Assembly: GCA_036525975.1 (NCBI GenBank)
Contig: DATCZK010000020.1
Span: forward strand, 1-55,355
DNA: 55,355 bases
Origin: Quisquiliibacterium sp036525975
GTDB lineage: Bacteria; Pseudomonadota; Gammaproteobacteria; Burkholderiales; Burkholderiaceae_E
Reading direction: 5' to 3'
The translations under genes were made by a program, and so were the position numbers. Positions 1 through 7,886 of this stretch are shown one piece after another (within the stretch, counting starts at the first letter, position 1; the number at the start of each line of letters is the position of its first letter). The notes beneath the pieces are model-generated. The model did not search any database. It had not been told where the DNA came from and saw only the letters and a list, made by a program, of their open reading frames with translations.

Positions 1-318
1 GCCGCGCCTGCGGCCGCGCCGGCTTCGCAGGCCTCCGGCGCCGCGCCGGGGGCCGCGCCGTCCGGGCCCGACGCCACCGGCGAGCGCGTCGTGAGCCTGC
101 GCTTCGCTCGCGAATCCTGGATCGAGGTTCGCGGCGCCGACGGCACCGTGCTCGTCACCGGAACCCAGCAGCCCGGAACGAGCAGGAGCCTGAGGTTCAG
201 CGGCCGCGTCTCGCTCGTGATCGGCAATGCCGAGTACGTGAAGGTGGATCTCGACGCCAAGCCCGTCGACATCGGGCCGAGCTCGCAGGGCGGCGTCGCC
301 CGGTTCTCGTTGCCGTGA
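1..318 (+). CDS. rodZ: RodZ-like protein, C-terminal part (5' end outside window)
   Basis: The reading frame is open from the first base, so the N-terminus (expected cytoplasmic helix-turn-helix and a membrane segment) lies outside the window. What remains is a short Ala/Pro-rich linker (about residues 1-30) and then a beta-rich domain starting near VVSLRFARESWIEV, with LVTGTQQPG and ending in VARFSLP. This is the pattern of the periplasmic DUF4115 domain at the end of RodZ, the MreB-associated cell-shape protein. The position directly before ispG is where rodZ-like genes sit in many proteobacteria. Its stop overlaps the ispG start by 4 bases (GTGA), implying one transcript and coupled translation. 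The assignment rests on the C-terminal domain and context only. Confidence 0.75.
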   Translation, partial: AAPAAAPASQASGAAPGAAPSGPDATGERVVSLRFARESWIEVRGADGTVLVTGTQQPGTSRSLRFSGRVSLVIGNAEYVKVDLDAKPVDIGPSSQGGVARFSLP

Positions 319-1610
319 GCGCGCTCGCGCCTTCGCCGATCGCGGTCGGCTGCCTGCCAAGGCGCGATTCGCTTCGCGCCGAGGTGCGCTGGGGCGCGCG
401 CGTGGTTGCGATCGGCGGCGGCGCGCCGCTGGTCGTGCAGTCGATGACCAACACCGACACGGCCGATGCGATCGCCACCGCGATCCAGGTGGCCGAGCTC
501 GCGCGCGCCGGGTCCGAGCTGGTGCGGGTCACCGTCAACACGCCGCAGGCGGCCGCGGCGGTGCCCGCGATTCGCGAGCAGCTCGACCGGATGGGCGTCG
601 ACGTGCCGCTCGTGGGCGACTTCCACTACAACGGCCACAAGCTGCTCACCCAGTTCACCGACTGCGCGCGCGCCCTGTCCAAGTACCGGATCAACCCCGG
701 CAACGTGGGCACCTCGAGCCGCCGCGACGACAACTTCGCGCAGATGATCGAAGCCGCGTGCCGCTGGGAAAAGCCGGTGCGCATCGGGGTGAACTGGGGA
801 AGCCTCGACCAGGCCCTGCTCGCCCGGCTCATGGACGAGAACGGCCGGCGCGCGACGCCGTGGGAGGCGGCCGCGGTGATGCGCGAGGCGCTGGTGGCCT
901 CGGCGATCGAGAGCGCCGAGCGGGCCTGCGAACTGGGCCTTCCCGCCGAGCGCATCGTGCTCTCGACCAAGGTCTCGAGCGTGCAGGACCTGATCGCCGT
1001 GTATCGGGCGCTGGCCGCGCGTTGCAGGTATCCGCTGCACCTGGGGCTCACCGAGGCCGGGATGGGCAGCAAGGGCATCGTCGCCTCCACCGCCGCACTG
1101 GCGGTGCTGCTGCAGGAGGGGATCGGCGACACGATCCGCGTCTCGCTCACCCCCGAGCCCAAGGGCGACCGAACCCGCGAGGTGGTCGTTGCGCAGGAGA
1201 TCCTGCAGACGATGGGGTTGCGCGCGTTCGCCCCCATGGTGGTGGCCTGCCCCGGGTGCGGGCGCACCAGCAGCACCTTCTTCCAGGAGCTCGCCGACAA
1301 GATCCAGCGCCACCTGCGCGAGCAGATGCCGGCGTGGAAGGCGCGCTATCCGGGCGTGGAGTCGATGCAGGTCGCGGTGATGGGGTGCGTGGTGAACGGG
1401 CCCGGCGAGAGCCGGCACGCCGACATCGGCATCTCGCTGCCGGGCGCCGACGAGGCGCCGGTGGCGCCGGTGTTCATCGACGGCGAGCGCTCGGTCACGC
1501 TCAAGGGCGATCGCATCGCCGAGGAATTCCAGGCGATCGTCGACGCCTACGTGGCGCGACGCTATGCGCACCAGGCTTCGCCGGTGCCGACGATCCCCAG
1601 CCAGGCCTGA
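315..1610 (+). CDS. ispG: 4-hydroxy-3-methylbut-2-enyl diphosphate synthase (GcpE)
   Basis: Penultimate enzyme of the MEP isoprenoid pathway: reductive opening of methylerythritol cyclodiphosphate to HMBPP, using a [4Fe-4S] cluster. The 431-residue product has the GcpE signature regions: VQSMTNTDTAD near the start, GDFHYNGH, RINPGNVG, and the cluster-binding CPGCGRTS followed by GCVVNGPGE. Length is normal for the compact proteobacterial form, which lacks the extra domain of the plant enzyme. The GTG start overlaps the stop of the preceding rodZ-like gene (GTGA); no ATG lies in a better place. hisS follows after 18 bases, so the genes are probably cotranscribed. Confidence 0.95.
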   Translation: MSALAPSPIAVGCLPRRDSLRAEVRWGARVVAIGGGAPLVVQSMTNTDTADAIATAIQVAELARAGSELVRVTVNTPQAAAAVPAIREQLDRMGVDVPLVGDFHYNGHKLLTQFTDCARALSKYRINPGNVGTSSRRDDNFAQMIEAACRWEKPVRIGVNWGSLDQALLARLMDENGRRATPWEAAAVMREALVASAIESAERACELGLPAERIVLSTKVSSVQDLIAVYRALAARCRYPLHLGLTEAGMGSKGIVASTAALAVLLQEGIGDTIRVSLTPEPKGDRTREVVVAQEILQTMGLRAFAPMVVACPGCGRTSSTFFQELADKIQRHLREQMPAWKARYPGVESMQVAVMGCVVNGPGESRHADIGISLPGADEAPVAPVFIDGERSVTLKGDRIAEEFQAIVDAYVARRYAHQASPVPTIPSQA

Positions 1611-1628
1611 AGCGGAGGCGCGAGCACG

Positions 1629-2921
1629 ATGGCGAAGTCGGATCGGATCCAGGCCGTGCGCGGGATGAACGACGTCCTGCCCGAGGACGAGGGCCTGTGG
1701 CGCAGGTTCGAGGACGCGGTGGCCGGGTGCATGGGCGCCTACGGCTATCGCCGGATCCGCACGCCCATCGTCGAGCCCACGCGCCTGTTCGTGCGCGGGA
1801 TCGGCGAAGTCACCGACATCGTCGAGAAGGAGATGTACTCGTTCACCGACGCGCTCAACGGCGAGGAGCTCACGCTGCGCCCGGAGAGCACCGCCGGCGT
1901 GGTGCGCGCCGTGATCGAGCACAACCTGCTCTACGAGGGCCCCAGGCGGCTGTGGTACGCGGGGCCCATGTTCCGGCACGAGAAGCCGCAGAAGGGGCGC
2001 TACCGCCAGTTCCACCAGGTGGGCGCCGAAGCGCTCGGGTTCAGCGGGCCCGACGCCGACGTGGAAGTGATCATGCTGTGCCAGCGGCTGTGGGACGACC
2101 TCGGGCTGGCCGGGCTCACGCTCGAGCTCAATTCGCTGGGCCAGGCCGACGAGCGGCGCGCCCACCGCGACGCGCTGATCGCCTACTTCGAGGCGAACGA
2201 GCGAGACCTCGACGAGGACGCGCGCCGGCGCCTGTACAGCAACCCGCTGCGCATCCTCGACACGAAGAACCCGGCGATGCAGGCGCTCGTGGGCGGGGCG
2301 CCCCAGCTCACCGAGTACCTCGGCGAGGCGTCGCGCGCGCACTTCGAGCGCGTGCTGGCGTTGCTGCGCTCGCAGAACATCCCGGCGCGCATCAATCCGC
2401 GGCTGGTTCGCGGGCTCGACTACTACAACCTCACGGTGTTCGAGTGGGTGGCGGGCGGCCTCACGGTGTGCGGCGGCGGGCGCTACGATCCGCTGATCGA
2501 GATGCTGGGCGGCAAGCCCGCGCCGGCCTGCGGCTTCGCGATCGGGGTCGAGCGCGTGCTCGATCTGATGCGCGCGGGCGGGGGCGATTCGGTGCAGTGC
2601 GACGTCTACGTCGTGCACCAGGGCGAGGCGGCGGAAGTGGTCGCGCTGCAGGCCGCCGAGCGCCTGCGCGACGCGGGGCTGGACGTCGTGCTCAACTGCG
2701 GCGGGGGCGGCTTCAAGGCGCAGTTTCGCCGCGCCGACGCCAGCGGCGCCTTTCTGGCCGTGATCCTGGGCGAGGACGAGGTGGCCAACGCCGAGGTGTC
2801 GCTCAAGTGGCTTCGCGGCGAGGGCGGCGAGACCGGCGCCGGCGCGCAGCGTAAAGTCCCGATCTCGGGCCTGGTCGACGCGGTGATCGAATCGCTCGCC
2901 GACGACGGCGGGCGGGCCTGA
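1629..2921 (+). CDS. hisS: histidyl-tRNA synthetase
   Basis: Class II aminoacyl-tRNA synthetase charging tRNA-His. The 430-residue product begins with QAVRGMNDVLPED, typical of HisRS; motif 2 is visible as MFRHEKPQKGRYRQFHQ, the histidine-specific loops as LVRGLDYYN and GGGRYDPLIE, and motif 3 near CGFAIGVERVLDLM. The last ~90 residues form the anticodon-binding domain. An SD-like gcggagg lies about 10 bases before the ATG. A second HisRS-like gene at about 10.3 kb is the regulatory paralogue HisZ; this copy carries the complete catalytic motifs and the anticodon-binding domain and so is the real synthetase. Confidence 0.97.
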   Translation: MAKSDRIQAVRGMNDVLPEDEGLWRRFEDAVAGCMGAYGYRRIRTPIVEPTRLFVRGIGEVTDIVEKEMYSFTDALNGEELTLRPESTAGVVRAVIEHNLLYEGPRRLWYAGPMFRHEKPQKGRYRQFHQVGAEALGFSGPDADVEVIMLCQRLWDDLGLAGLTLELNSLGQADERRAHRDALIAYFEANERDLDEDARRRLYSNPLRILDTKNPAMQALVGGAPQLTEYLGEASRAHFERVLALLRSQNIPARINPRLVRGLDYYNLTVFEWVAGGLTVCGGGRYDPLIEMLGGKPAPACGFAIGVERVLDLMRAGGGDSVQCDVYVVHQGEAAEVVALQAAERLRDAGLDVVLNCGGGGFKAQFRRADASGAFLAVILGEDEVANAEVSLKWLRGEGGETGAGAQRKVPISGLVDAVIESLADDGGRA

Positions 2922-2982
2922 CGAAACGGTGGATCGCGCGGTCGCTGCGATCGCGCGCAACTGAGCTAAGGAGCTCCGGGCA

Positions 2983-3621
2983 ATGGCCTACGACTTGGAA
3001 GAGCAGGAACAGATCGCGACGCTCAAGGCGTTCTGGGACAAGTACGGCAACTTCATCCTCACCGTGATCACGGTGGTGCTGCTCGCGGTGGCGGCGTACC
3101 GGGGGTGGGGCTGGTACCAGGCGCGCCAGGCGGGCGACGCCTCGGTGGTCTACGGCCAGCTCGTGGCGGCGGTCGAGCGCAAGGACGTGGCCAAGGTGCG
3201 CGAGTCGGCCGGGTCGATCTTCGAGAAGTACGGCGCCACCGCCTACGGGCAGATGGCGGCGCTGCTCGCGGCAAAGGTCTACTACGACGCGGGCGACCTC
3301 AAGGCAGCGAAGGCGCCGTTGCAGTGGGCGGTGGACAACGCGCGCGACGAGGAGTTTCGCAGCGTGGCGCGCGTGCGGCTCGCGGCGATCCTGCTCGACG
3401 AGAAAGCCTACGACCAGGCGCTCGCGCTGCTGCCGGCCGACGCCACCGGCGCCTATGCCGGCGAGTTCGCCGATCGCCGCGGCGACGTGCTCGTGGCCCA
3501 GGGCAAGGTGGCCGAGGCGCGCGCCGCCTACAAGCTCGCGCTCGAGAAGCTCGACGCGCGCAGCCCGCTGCGCAGGCTGGTCCAGCTCAAGCTCGACGGG
3601 ATCGCCGGAGAGGCGTCGTGA
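2983..3621 (+). CDS. YfgM-like tetratricopeptide protein of the inner membrane
   Basis: A 212-residue protein with a short cytoplasmic N-terminus (YDLEEQEQIATLKAFWDKYG), one membrane helix at about residues 26-44 (FILTVITVVLLAVAAY), and a periplasmic alpha-helical region of TPR-like repeats rich in Ala. This is the layout of YfgM, which works with PpiD at the SecYEG exit in the periplasm. The neighbours hisS upstream and bamB plus der downstream reproduce the hisS-yfgM-bamB-der order known in E. coli, a strong supporting argument. A good aaggag ribosome site precedes the ATG by 9 bases. The stop overlaps the bamB start by 4 bases (GTGA). Confidence 0.88.
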   Translation: MAYDLEEQEQIATLKAFWDKYGNFILTVITVVLLAVAAYRGWGWYQARQAGDASVVYGQLVAAVERKDVAKVRESAGSIFEKYGATAYGQMAALLAAKVYYDAGDLKAAKAPLQWAVDNARDEEFRSVARVRLAAILLDEKAYDQALALLPADATGAYAGEFADRRGDVLVAQGKVAEARAAYKLALEKLDARSPLRRLVQLKLDGIAGEAS

Positions 3622-4775
3622 GCGCGGCGCGGCGATCGGGGCGCGCGCTGCGCGTTGCGCTCGCGGCGCTGGTGTGCGCGACGCTGGCCGGATGCGGCAG
3701 TTTCTGGCCGTGGTCGGGCCCCGCCAAGCCCAAGATTCCCGACCCGCCGGCGGCCAGTTCGTCGGTGGCGGCGCGCCTGGCCTGGACCCATCGGGTCGGG
3801 CCGTCGCAGGACGGCTTCGCGCCGGCGTTCGCCGCCGGCAGCGCCTACGCCGCCTCCTCGCAGGGCACGGTTGCGAGCGTGGACGCGGCAACCGGCGCGG
3901 TGCGCTGGCAGGTGGACCTGGGCGTGAGGCTCAGCGCGGGCGCGGGCTCCGACGGCAACGTCGTCGTCGTGGCCACGCGCGCCGGCGAGCTGGTCGCGCT
4001 CGACGCGCGGGGGGCGCGCAAGTGGTCGGTGCCGCTGGGGGCCGAGGCCGTCACGGTGCCCGCGGTCGGACTCGGCACGGTGATCGTGCGCGGCTCCGAC
4101 AACCGCGTGCAGGCCTTCGACTCCGACACGGGCAAGCGCCGCTGGTCGTTCCAGCGCCAGACTCCGCCGCTGGTGCTGCGCCAGACCGCGTCGATCGCGA
4201 TCGACGCGGGCACCGCCTACGTCGGCCTGCCGGGCGGGCGGCTGGCGGCGCTGAGCCTGGAGAACGGCGCGCTGCGCTGGGAGGCGACGGTGGCGCAGCC
4301 GCGCGGAGCCACCGAGATCGAGCGGATCGCCGACGTGGTCGGCTCGCCGCTGGTGAGCGGGCGCGAGGTCTGCGCGGTGAGTTACCAGGGCCGGCTGGCC
4401 TGCTACGACGCCCCCTCCGGCCGAGCGCTCTGGGCGCGCGACCTCTCGAGCGCGCGCGGCCTCGACCTGGACGCGCGCCTCGTGATCACGGCCGACGACG
4501 GCGATCGCGTGCACGCGTACACGCGCACCGGCAGCAGCGTGTGGACGCAGGACAAGCTCGCCCGGCGCGGGGTGTCCGCGCCGCTGTCGCTCGGGGAGGT
4601 CGTCGTGGTGGGCGACTACCAGGGCTACGTCTACCTGCTCTCGCGCGATGACGGCGCGATCGCGGGGCGTTTCGCCACCGACGGCAGCGCGGTCGTCGCT
4701 GCCCCGGTGGCGGCCGGGCGCGTGGCGGTGGTGCAGACCCGCGGCGGCACGCTCGCCGGCGTCGCGCTGCAGTAG
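3618..4775 (+). CDS. bamB: outer membrane protein assembly factor BamB (lipoprotein)
   Basis: Lipoprotein of the BAM complex that helps fold beta-barrels into the outer membrane. The 385-residue product starts with an Arg-rich stretch and hydrophobic core ending in the lipobox LAGC (cysteine near residue 26), followed by PQQ-like beta-propeller repeats: SVDAATGAVRWQVDLG, ALDARGARKWSVPLG, AFDSDTGKRRWSFQ, ALSLENGALRWEA, CYDAPSGRALWARD. The GTG start was chosen because it gives the lipoprotein signal and overlaps the upstream stop; the frame stays open further upstream but that part has no signal-peptide character. der follows after about 50 bases. Confidence 0.93.
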   Translation: MSAARRSGRALRVALAALVCATLAGCGSFWPWSGPAKPKIPDPPAASSSVAARLAWTHRVGPSQDGFAPAFAAGSAYAASSQGTVASVDAATGAVRWQVDLGVRLSAGAGSDGNVVVVATRAGELVALDARGARKWSVPLGAEAVTVPAVGLGTVIVRGSDNRVQAFDSDTGKRRWSFQRQTPPLVLRQTASIAIDAGTAYVGLPGGRLAALSLENGALRWEATVAQPRGATEIERIADVVGSPLVSGREVCAVSYQGRLACYDAPSGRALWARDLSSARGLDLDARLVITADDGDRVHAYTRTGSSVWTQDKLARRGVSAPLSLGEVVVVGDYQGYVYLLSRDDGAIAGRFATDGSAVVAAPVAAGRVAVVQTRGGTLAGVALQ

Positions 4776-4828
4776 CGCGCGGTCTTGTCGATGAGCTCGG
4801 GCCGGTCGCGACGCGACGAGGCGTGGCG

Positions 4829-6256
4829 ATGAGCGCGGCGCCGGTGCTCGCGATCGTCGGTCGACCGAACGTCGGGAAGTCGACGCTGTTCAATCGCATC
4901 ACGCGCAGCCGCGACGCGATCGTGCACGATCGCCCCGGGCTCACGCGCGACCGGCACTACGGCCGCGCCCATCTTGACGGGCGAACCTTCATCGTGATCG
5001 ACACCGGCGGCTTCGAGCCGGCCGCGAAGGAGGGAATCGAGGTGCTGATGGCGCGCCAGGCGCGCCAGGCGGTGCTCGAGGCCGACGTGGTGGCGTTCGT
5101 GGTCGACGGCCGTGCCGGCCTCACCGGTCGCGACCGCCAGATCGCCGAGGAGCTGCGCCGCAGCGCGCGCCGGCTCGTGCTCGCGGTGAACAAGACCGAG
5201 GGGATGCCGCGCGAGGCGGTGATTGCCGAGTTCCACGCGCTCGGGATGGGCGATCCGATCGCGATCTCGTCGGCGCACGGGGAGGGCGTGCACGCGCTGC
5301 TCGAAGCCGCGCTGGCGCCGTTGTTCGCCGACCGCCCGGCGCCCGAGGCCGGCACCGAGGCCGTGCCCGTGACCGACGCGTTGGCCGAGGCGGGCGCTGC
5401 GCCCGAACCGGGCGCGGGAGACGGCGAGCCCGAAGGGGCGGGCGCCGGCGGGCGCGTGAAGGTGGCGGTGGTCGGCCGCCCCAACGCCGGCAAGTCGACG
5501 CTGATCAACACGCTGATCGGCGAGGAGCGGCTGATCGCGTTCGACCAGCCGGGAACCACGCGCGACGCCGTCGCGGTGGAATTCGAGCGCGGCGGCAAGG
5601 CCTACACGCTGGTCGACACGGCCGGCGTTCGCCGGCGCGGCAAGGTCACCGACGTGATCGAGAAGTTCTCGGTCGTGAAGACGCTGCAGGCGATCGAGGA
5701 CTGCAACGTCTGCGTGCTGCTGATCGACGCGGTCGAGGGCGTGGCCGAGCAGGACGCGAGCATCGCCGGCTACGTGCTCGAGGCCGGGCGCGCGGTGGTG
5801 GTCGCGGTGAACAAGTGGGATGCGATCCCGTCCGAGGACCGCGCGCGGCTGAAGTCCGAGCTCGACCGCAAGCTGCACTTCCTGCGCTACGCGCGCACGC
5901 ACACGATCTCGGCGCTGCGAGGCACCGGCGTGGGCACGCTGATGCGCTCGGTCGACCAGGCCTTCGCCGCGGCCACGCGCAAGCTCCCCACGCCCAGGCT
6001 CACGCGCTCGCTGCACGAGGCGGTCGAGCACCAGCAGCCGCCCCGCAAGGGGCCGGTGCGCCCGAAGATGCGCTACGCGCACCAGGGCGGGCGGAACCCG
6101 CCGATCGTCGTGGTGCACGGCAGCGCGCTCGACGCGGTGCCCGAAACCTATCGCCGCTACCTCGAGGGCTGGTTTCGCGAGAAGTTCTCGCTCGAGGGCA
6201 CGCCGCTGCGCATCGAGTTCCGCAACTCGCGCAACCCCTACGCGCCCGCAGCCTAG
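4829..6256 (+). CDS. der: ribosome biogenesis GTPase Der (EngA)
   Basis: Essential GTPase with two tandem G domains, used in 50S subunit maturation. First G domain: G1 GRPNVGKST, then DTGGF and NKTE. Second G domain: G1 GRPNAGKST, DTAGV, NKWD. The C-terminal KH-like domain holds HQGGRNPPIVVVHG. The product is 475 residues. The linker between the two G domains (about residues 165-205) is unusually long, acidic and Ala/Gly-rich. I chose the ATG because a cgagg ribosome site lies 7 bases before it; a GTG two codons upstream leaves only 1 base of spacing. Confidence 0.95.
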   Translation: MSAAPVLAIVGRPNVGKSTLFNRITRSRDAIVHDRPGLTRDRHYGRAHLDGRTFIVIDTGGFEPAAKEGIEVLMARQARQAVLEADVVAFVVDGRAGLTGRDRQIAEELRRSARRLVLAVNKTEGMPREAVIAEFHALGMGDPIAISSAHGEGVHALLEAALAPLFADRPAPEAGTEAVPVTDALAEAGAAPEPGAGDGEPEGAGAGGRVKVAVVGRPNAGKSTLINTLIGEERLIAFDQPGTTRDAVAVEFERGGKAYTLVDTAGVRRRGKVTDVIEKFSVVKTLQAIEDCNVCVLLIDAVEGVAEQDASIAGYVLEAGRAVVVAVNKWDAIPSEDRARLKSELDRKLHFLRYARTHTISALRGTGVGTLMRSVDQAFAAATRKLPTPRLTRSLHEAVEHQQPPRKGPVRPKMRYAHQGGRNPPIVVVHGSALDAVPETYRRYLEGWFREKFSLEGTPLRIEFRNSRNPYAPAA

Positions 6257-6354
6257 CCCGATCGTCGCGCGGCCTGCCGCGCCGCGGGCGCCAACCGCGA
6301 CCTGCGGCCGATCCTGTAGGCGCGTGCCGTCGATTGAAGGTATATTCAACCATT

Positions 6355-6384
6355 GGCGCCGACGGCGGGGTTGAAGTCGGCGCC
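6355..6384 (+). promoter_or_regulatory. stem-loop in the hfq leader
   Basis: A perfect 9-bp inverted repeat, GGCGCCGAC with GTCGGCGCC, separated by a 12-base loop, lies 42 bases before the hfq start. No T-run follows, so it is not a convincing rho-independent terminator. It could be a regulatory leader structure; Hfq is known to control its own mRNA in E. coli. An AT-rich stretch just upstream (around 6331-6350) may hold the promoter but gives no convincing -35/-10 pair. Confidence 0.4.
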
Positions 6385-6426
6385 GTACGCCCCAACACCA
6401 TTAGAAGACAGAAAAACGGAGCAGAT

Positions 6427-6663
6427 ATGAGCAACAAAGGGCAGCTGCTACAAGACCCGTTCCTTAACCTGCTGCGCAAGGAACACGTGCCGGTCTCGAT
6501 CTACCTCGTCAACGGGATCAAGCTGCAAGGGCAGATCGACTCGTTCGACCAATACGTCGTGCTGCTTCGCAACACCGTCACGCAGATGGTCTACAAGCAC
6601 GCAATCTCCACCGTCGTGCCGGCGCGCGCGGTCAACTTCCAGCAAGAGAGCGAAGAGACCTGA
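6427..6663 (+). CDS. hfq: RNA chaperone Hfq
   Basis: Hexameric Sm-like RNA chaperone that pairs small RNAs with mRNAs. The 78-residue product has the Sm1 motif (VSIYLVNGIKLQGQIDSFD) and the Sm2 motif with the conserved YKHAIST; N-terminal KGQLLQDPFLN is nearly invariant among proteobacterial Hfq. The C-terminal tail is short (about 10 residues), as in other betaproteobacteria and unlike the long E. coli tail. A ggag ribosome site lies 5 bases before the ATG. The stop TGA probably overlaps the start of hflX. Confidence 0.98.
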   Translation: MSNKGQLLQDPFLNLLRKEHVPVSIYLVNGIKLQGQIDSFDQYVVLLRNTVTQMVYKHAISTVVPARAVNFQQESEET

Positions 6664-7868
6664 TCCCTCCGTCCAACGCCCCCAGGGCCCTCCTCGTCGG
6701 GGTCTCGTTCGGATCCGCCGCGCCAGGCGAAGGCTCGCTCGACGAGATCGACGCGCTCGCGTTGTCCGCCGGGCTCAACCCGGTGGGCAGGCTCGCCGTG
6801 AGGCGCGCGCGCCAGGATCCGGCCCTGTGCCTCGGTTCCGGCAAGGCCGACGAGATCGGCGGGATGATTCGCGAGCAGTCGATCGACTGCGTGGTGTTCG
6901 ACACCCCGCTCTCGCCGGTGCAGCAGCGCAACCTCAACCGCCTGTGGGAGGTCGCGGTCGTCGAGCGCACCGAGCTCATCCTGAGCATCTTCGCGCAGCG
7001 CGCCCGCAGCAACGAGGGCAAGCTGCAGGTGGAGCTCGCGCGCATCGAGCACCAGCTCACGCGCCTGGTTCGCGGATGGAGCCACCTCGAGCGCCAGCGC
7101 GGCGGCATCGGCCAGCGCGGCGGCCCCGGCGAGAAGCAGATCGAGCTCGACCGCCGGATGCTCGACGTGCGCGCCCGCCAGCTGCGGGTCCGGCTCGAGA
7201 AGCTCGAGCGCCAGCGGCGCACGCGAAGGCGCGCGCGCCAGCGGCGCAGCGCGTTCACCGTCTCGCTGGTGGGCTACACCAATGCCGGCAAGTCCACGCT
7301 GTTCAACGCGCTCACCGGCGCCGCCACCTACGAGGCCGACAAGCTGTTCGCCACGCTCGACACGCTCTCGCGCAGGCTGCGCCTCCCCGGGGGGGAGCAG
7401 ATCGTGATCTCCGACACGGTGGGTTTCGTGCGCGACCTCCCGCACCAGCTCGTGGACGCGTTCCGGGCAACGCTCGACGAGACGGCCGATGCCGACCTGC
7501 TGGTGCACGTGGTGGATGCCAGTTCCCCCGAGCGCGACGCCCAGATCGAGGAGGTCGACCGCGTGCTGGCCGAGATCGGCGCCGACACGGTGCCCACGCT
7601 GGTCGTGCTCAACAAGATCGACCTGCTCGGGCTGCCGGCCGAGGCGCACCGCAGCCCCTGTGGTACGATCGACCGTTTGCTCGCGAGCGCGCGCACCGGC
7701 GAGGGAGTCGAGGCGCTGAGGGAAGCGCTGGGCGAGCGGGCCGCGGCGGCGCGCCGCGTTGCGGGCCGCGGGGCGCAAGACGACACTTCGATCGTCACGG
7801 ATGAATCCGCGTCCGACGATCCGCGCGGCGGCGCTCGCGACGCCTCGCGGGCCCGGGCAATTGCCTGA
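6660..7868 (+). CDS. hflX: ribosome-splitting GTPase HflX
   Basis: HflX splits stalled or heat-damaged 70S ribosomes. The HflX-specific N-terminal domain has DEIGGMIRE, FDTPLSPVQQRNL, then GGPGEKQIELDRR, followed by a G domain with GYTNAGKST, DTVGFVRDLPH and NKID. The start is uncertain: the conserved N-terminal strand ALLVGVSF lies before any ATG or GTG. The best candidate is a CTG overlapping the hfq stop (CTGA), giving 402 residues. The next start-like codon, TTG at 6762, would remove that strand and leave 368 residues. The C-terminal ~40 residues are Arg/Ala/Ser-rich and probably disordered. Confidence 0.9.
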   Translation: MIPPSNAPRALLVGVSFGSAAPGEGSLDEIDALALSAGLNPVGRLAVRRARQDPALCLGSGKADEIGGMIREQSIDCVVFDTPLSPVQQRNLNRLWEVAVVERTELILSIFAQRARSNEGKLQVELARIEHQLTRLVRGWSHLERQRGGIGQRGGPGEKQIELDRRMLDVRARQLRVRLEKLERQRRTRRRARQRRSAFTVSLVGYTNAGKSTLFNALTGAATYEADKLFATLDTLSRRLRLPGGEQIVISDTVGFVRDLPHQLVDAFRATLDETADADLLVHVVDASSPERDAQIEEVDRVLAEIGADTVPTLVVLNKIDLLGLPAEAHRSPCGTIDRLLASARTGEGVEALREALGERAAAARRVAGRGAQDDTSIVTDESASDDPRGGARDASRARAIA

Positions 7869-7886
7869 ACTCCAAAAGTTTCCAAG

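Noticed and set aside
758..2854. 698-codon plus-strand frame across ispG and hisS
   Set aside because: Out-of-frame reading of both genes; Arg/Gly/Ala-rich, no domain.
6331..6350. TTGAA...TTCAA inverted repeat upstream of hfq as an operator
   Set aside because: Only 5-bp arms in an AT-rich promoter region; likely chance.
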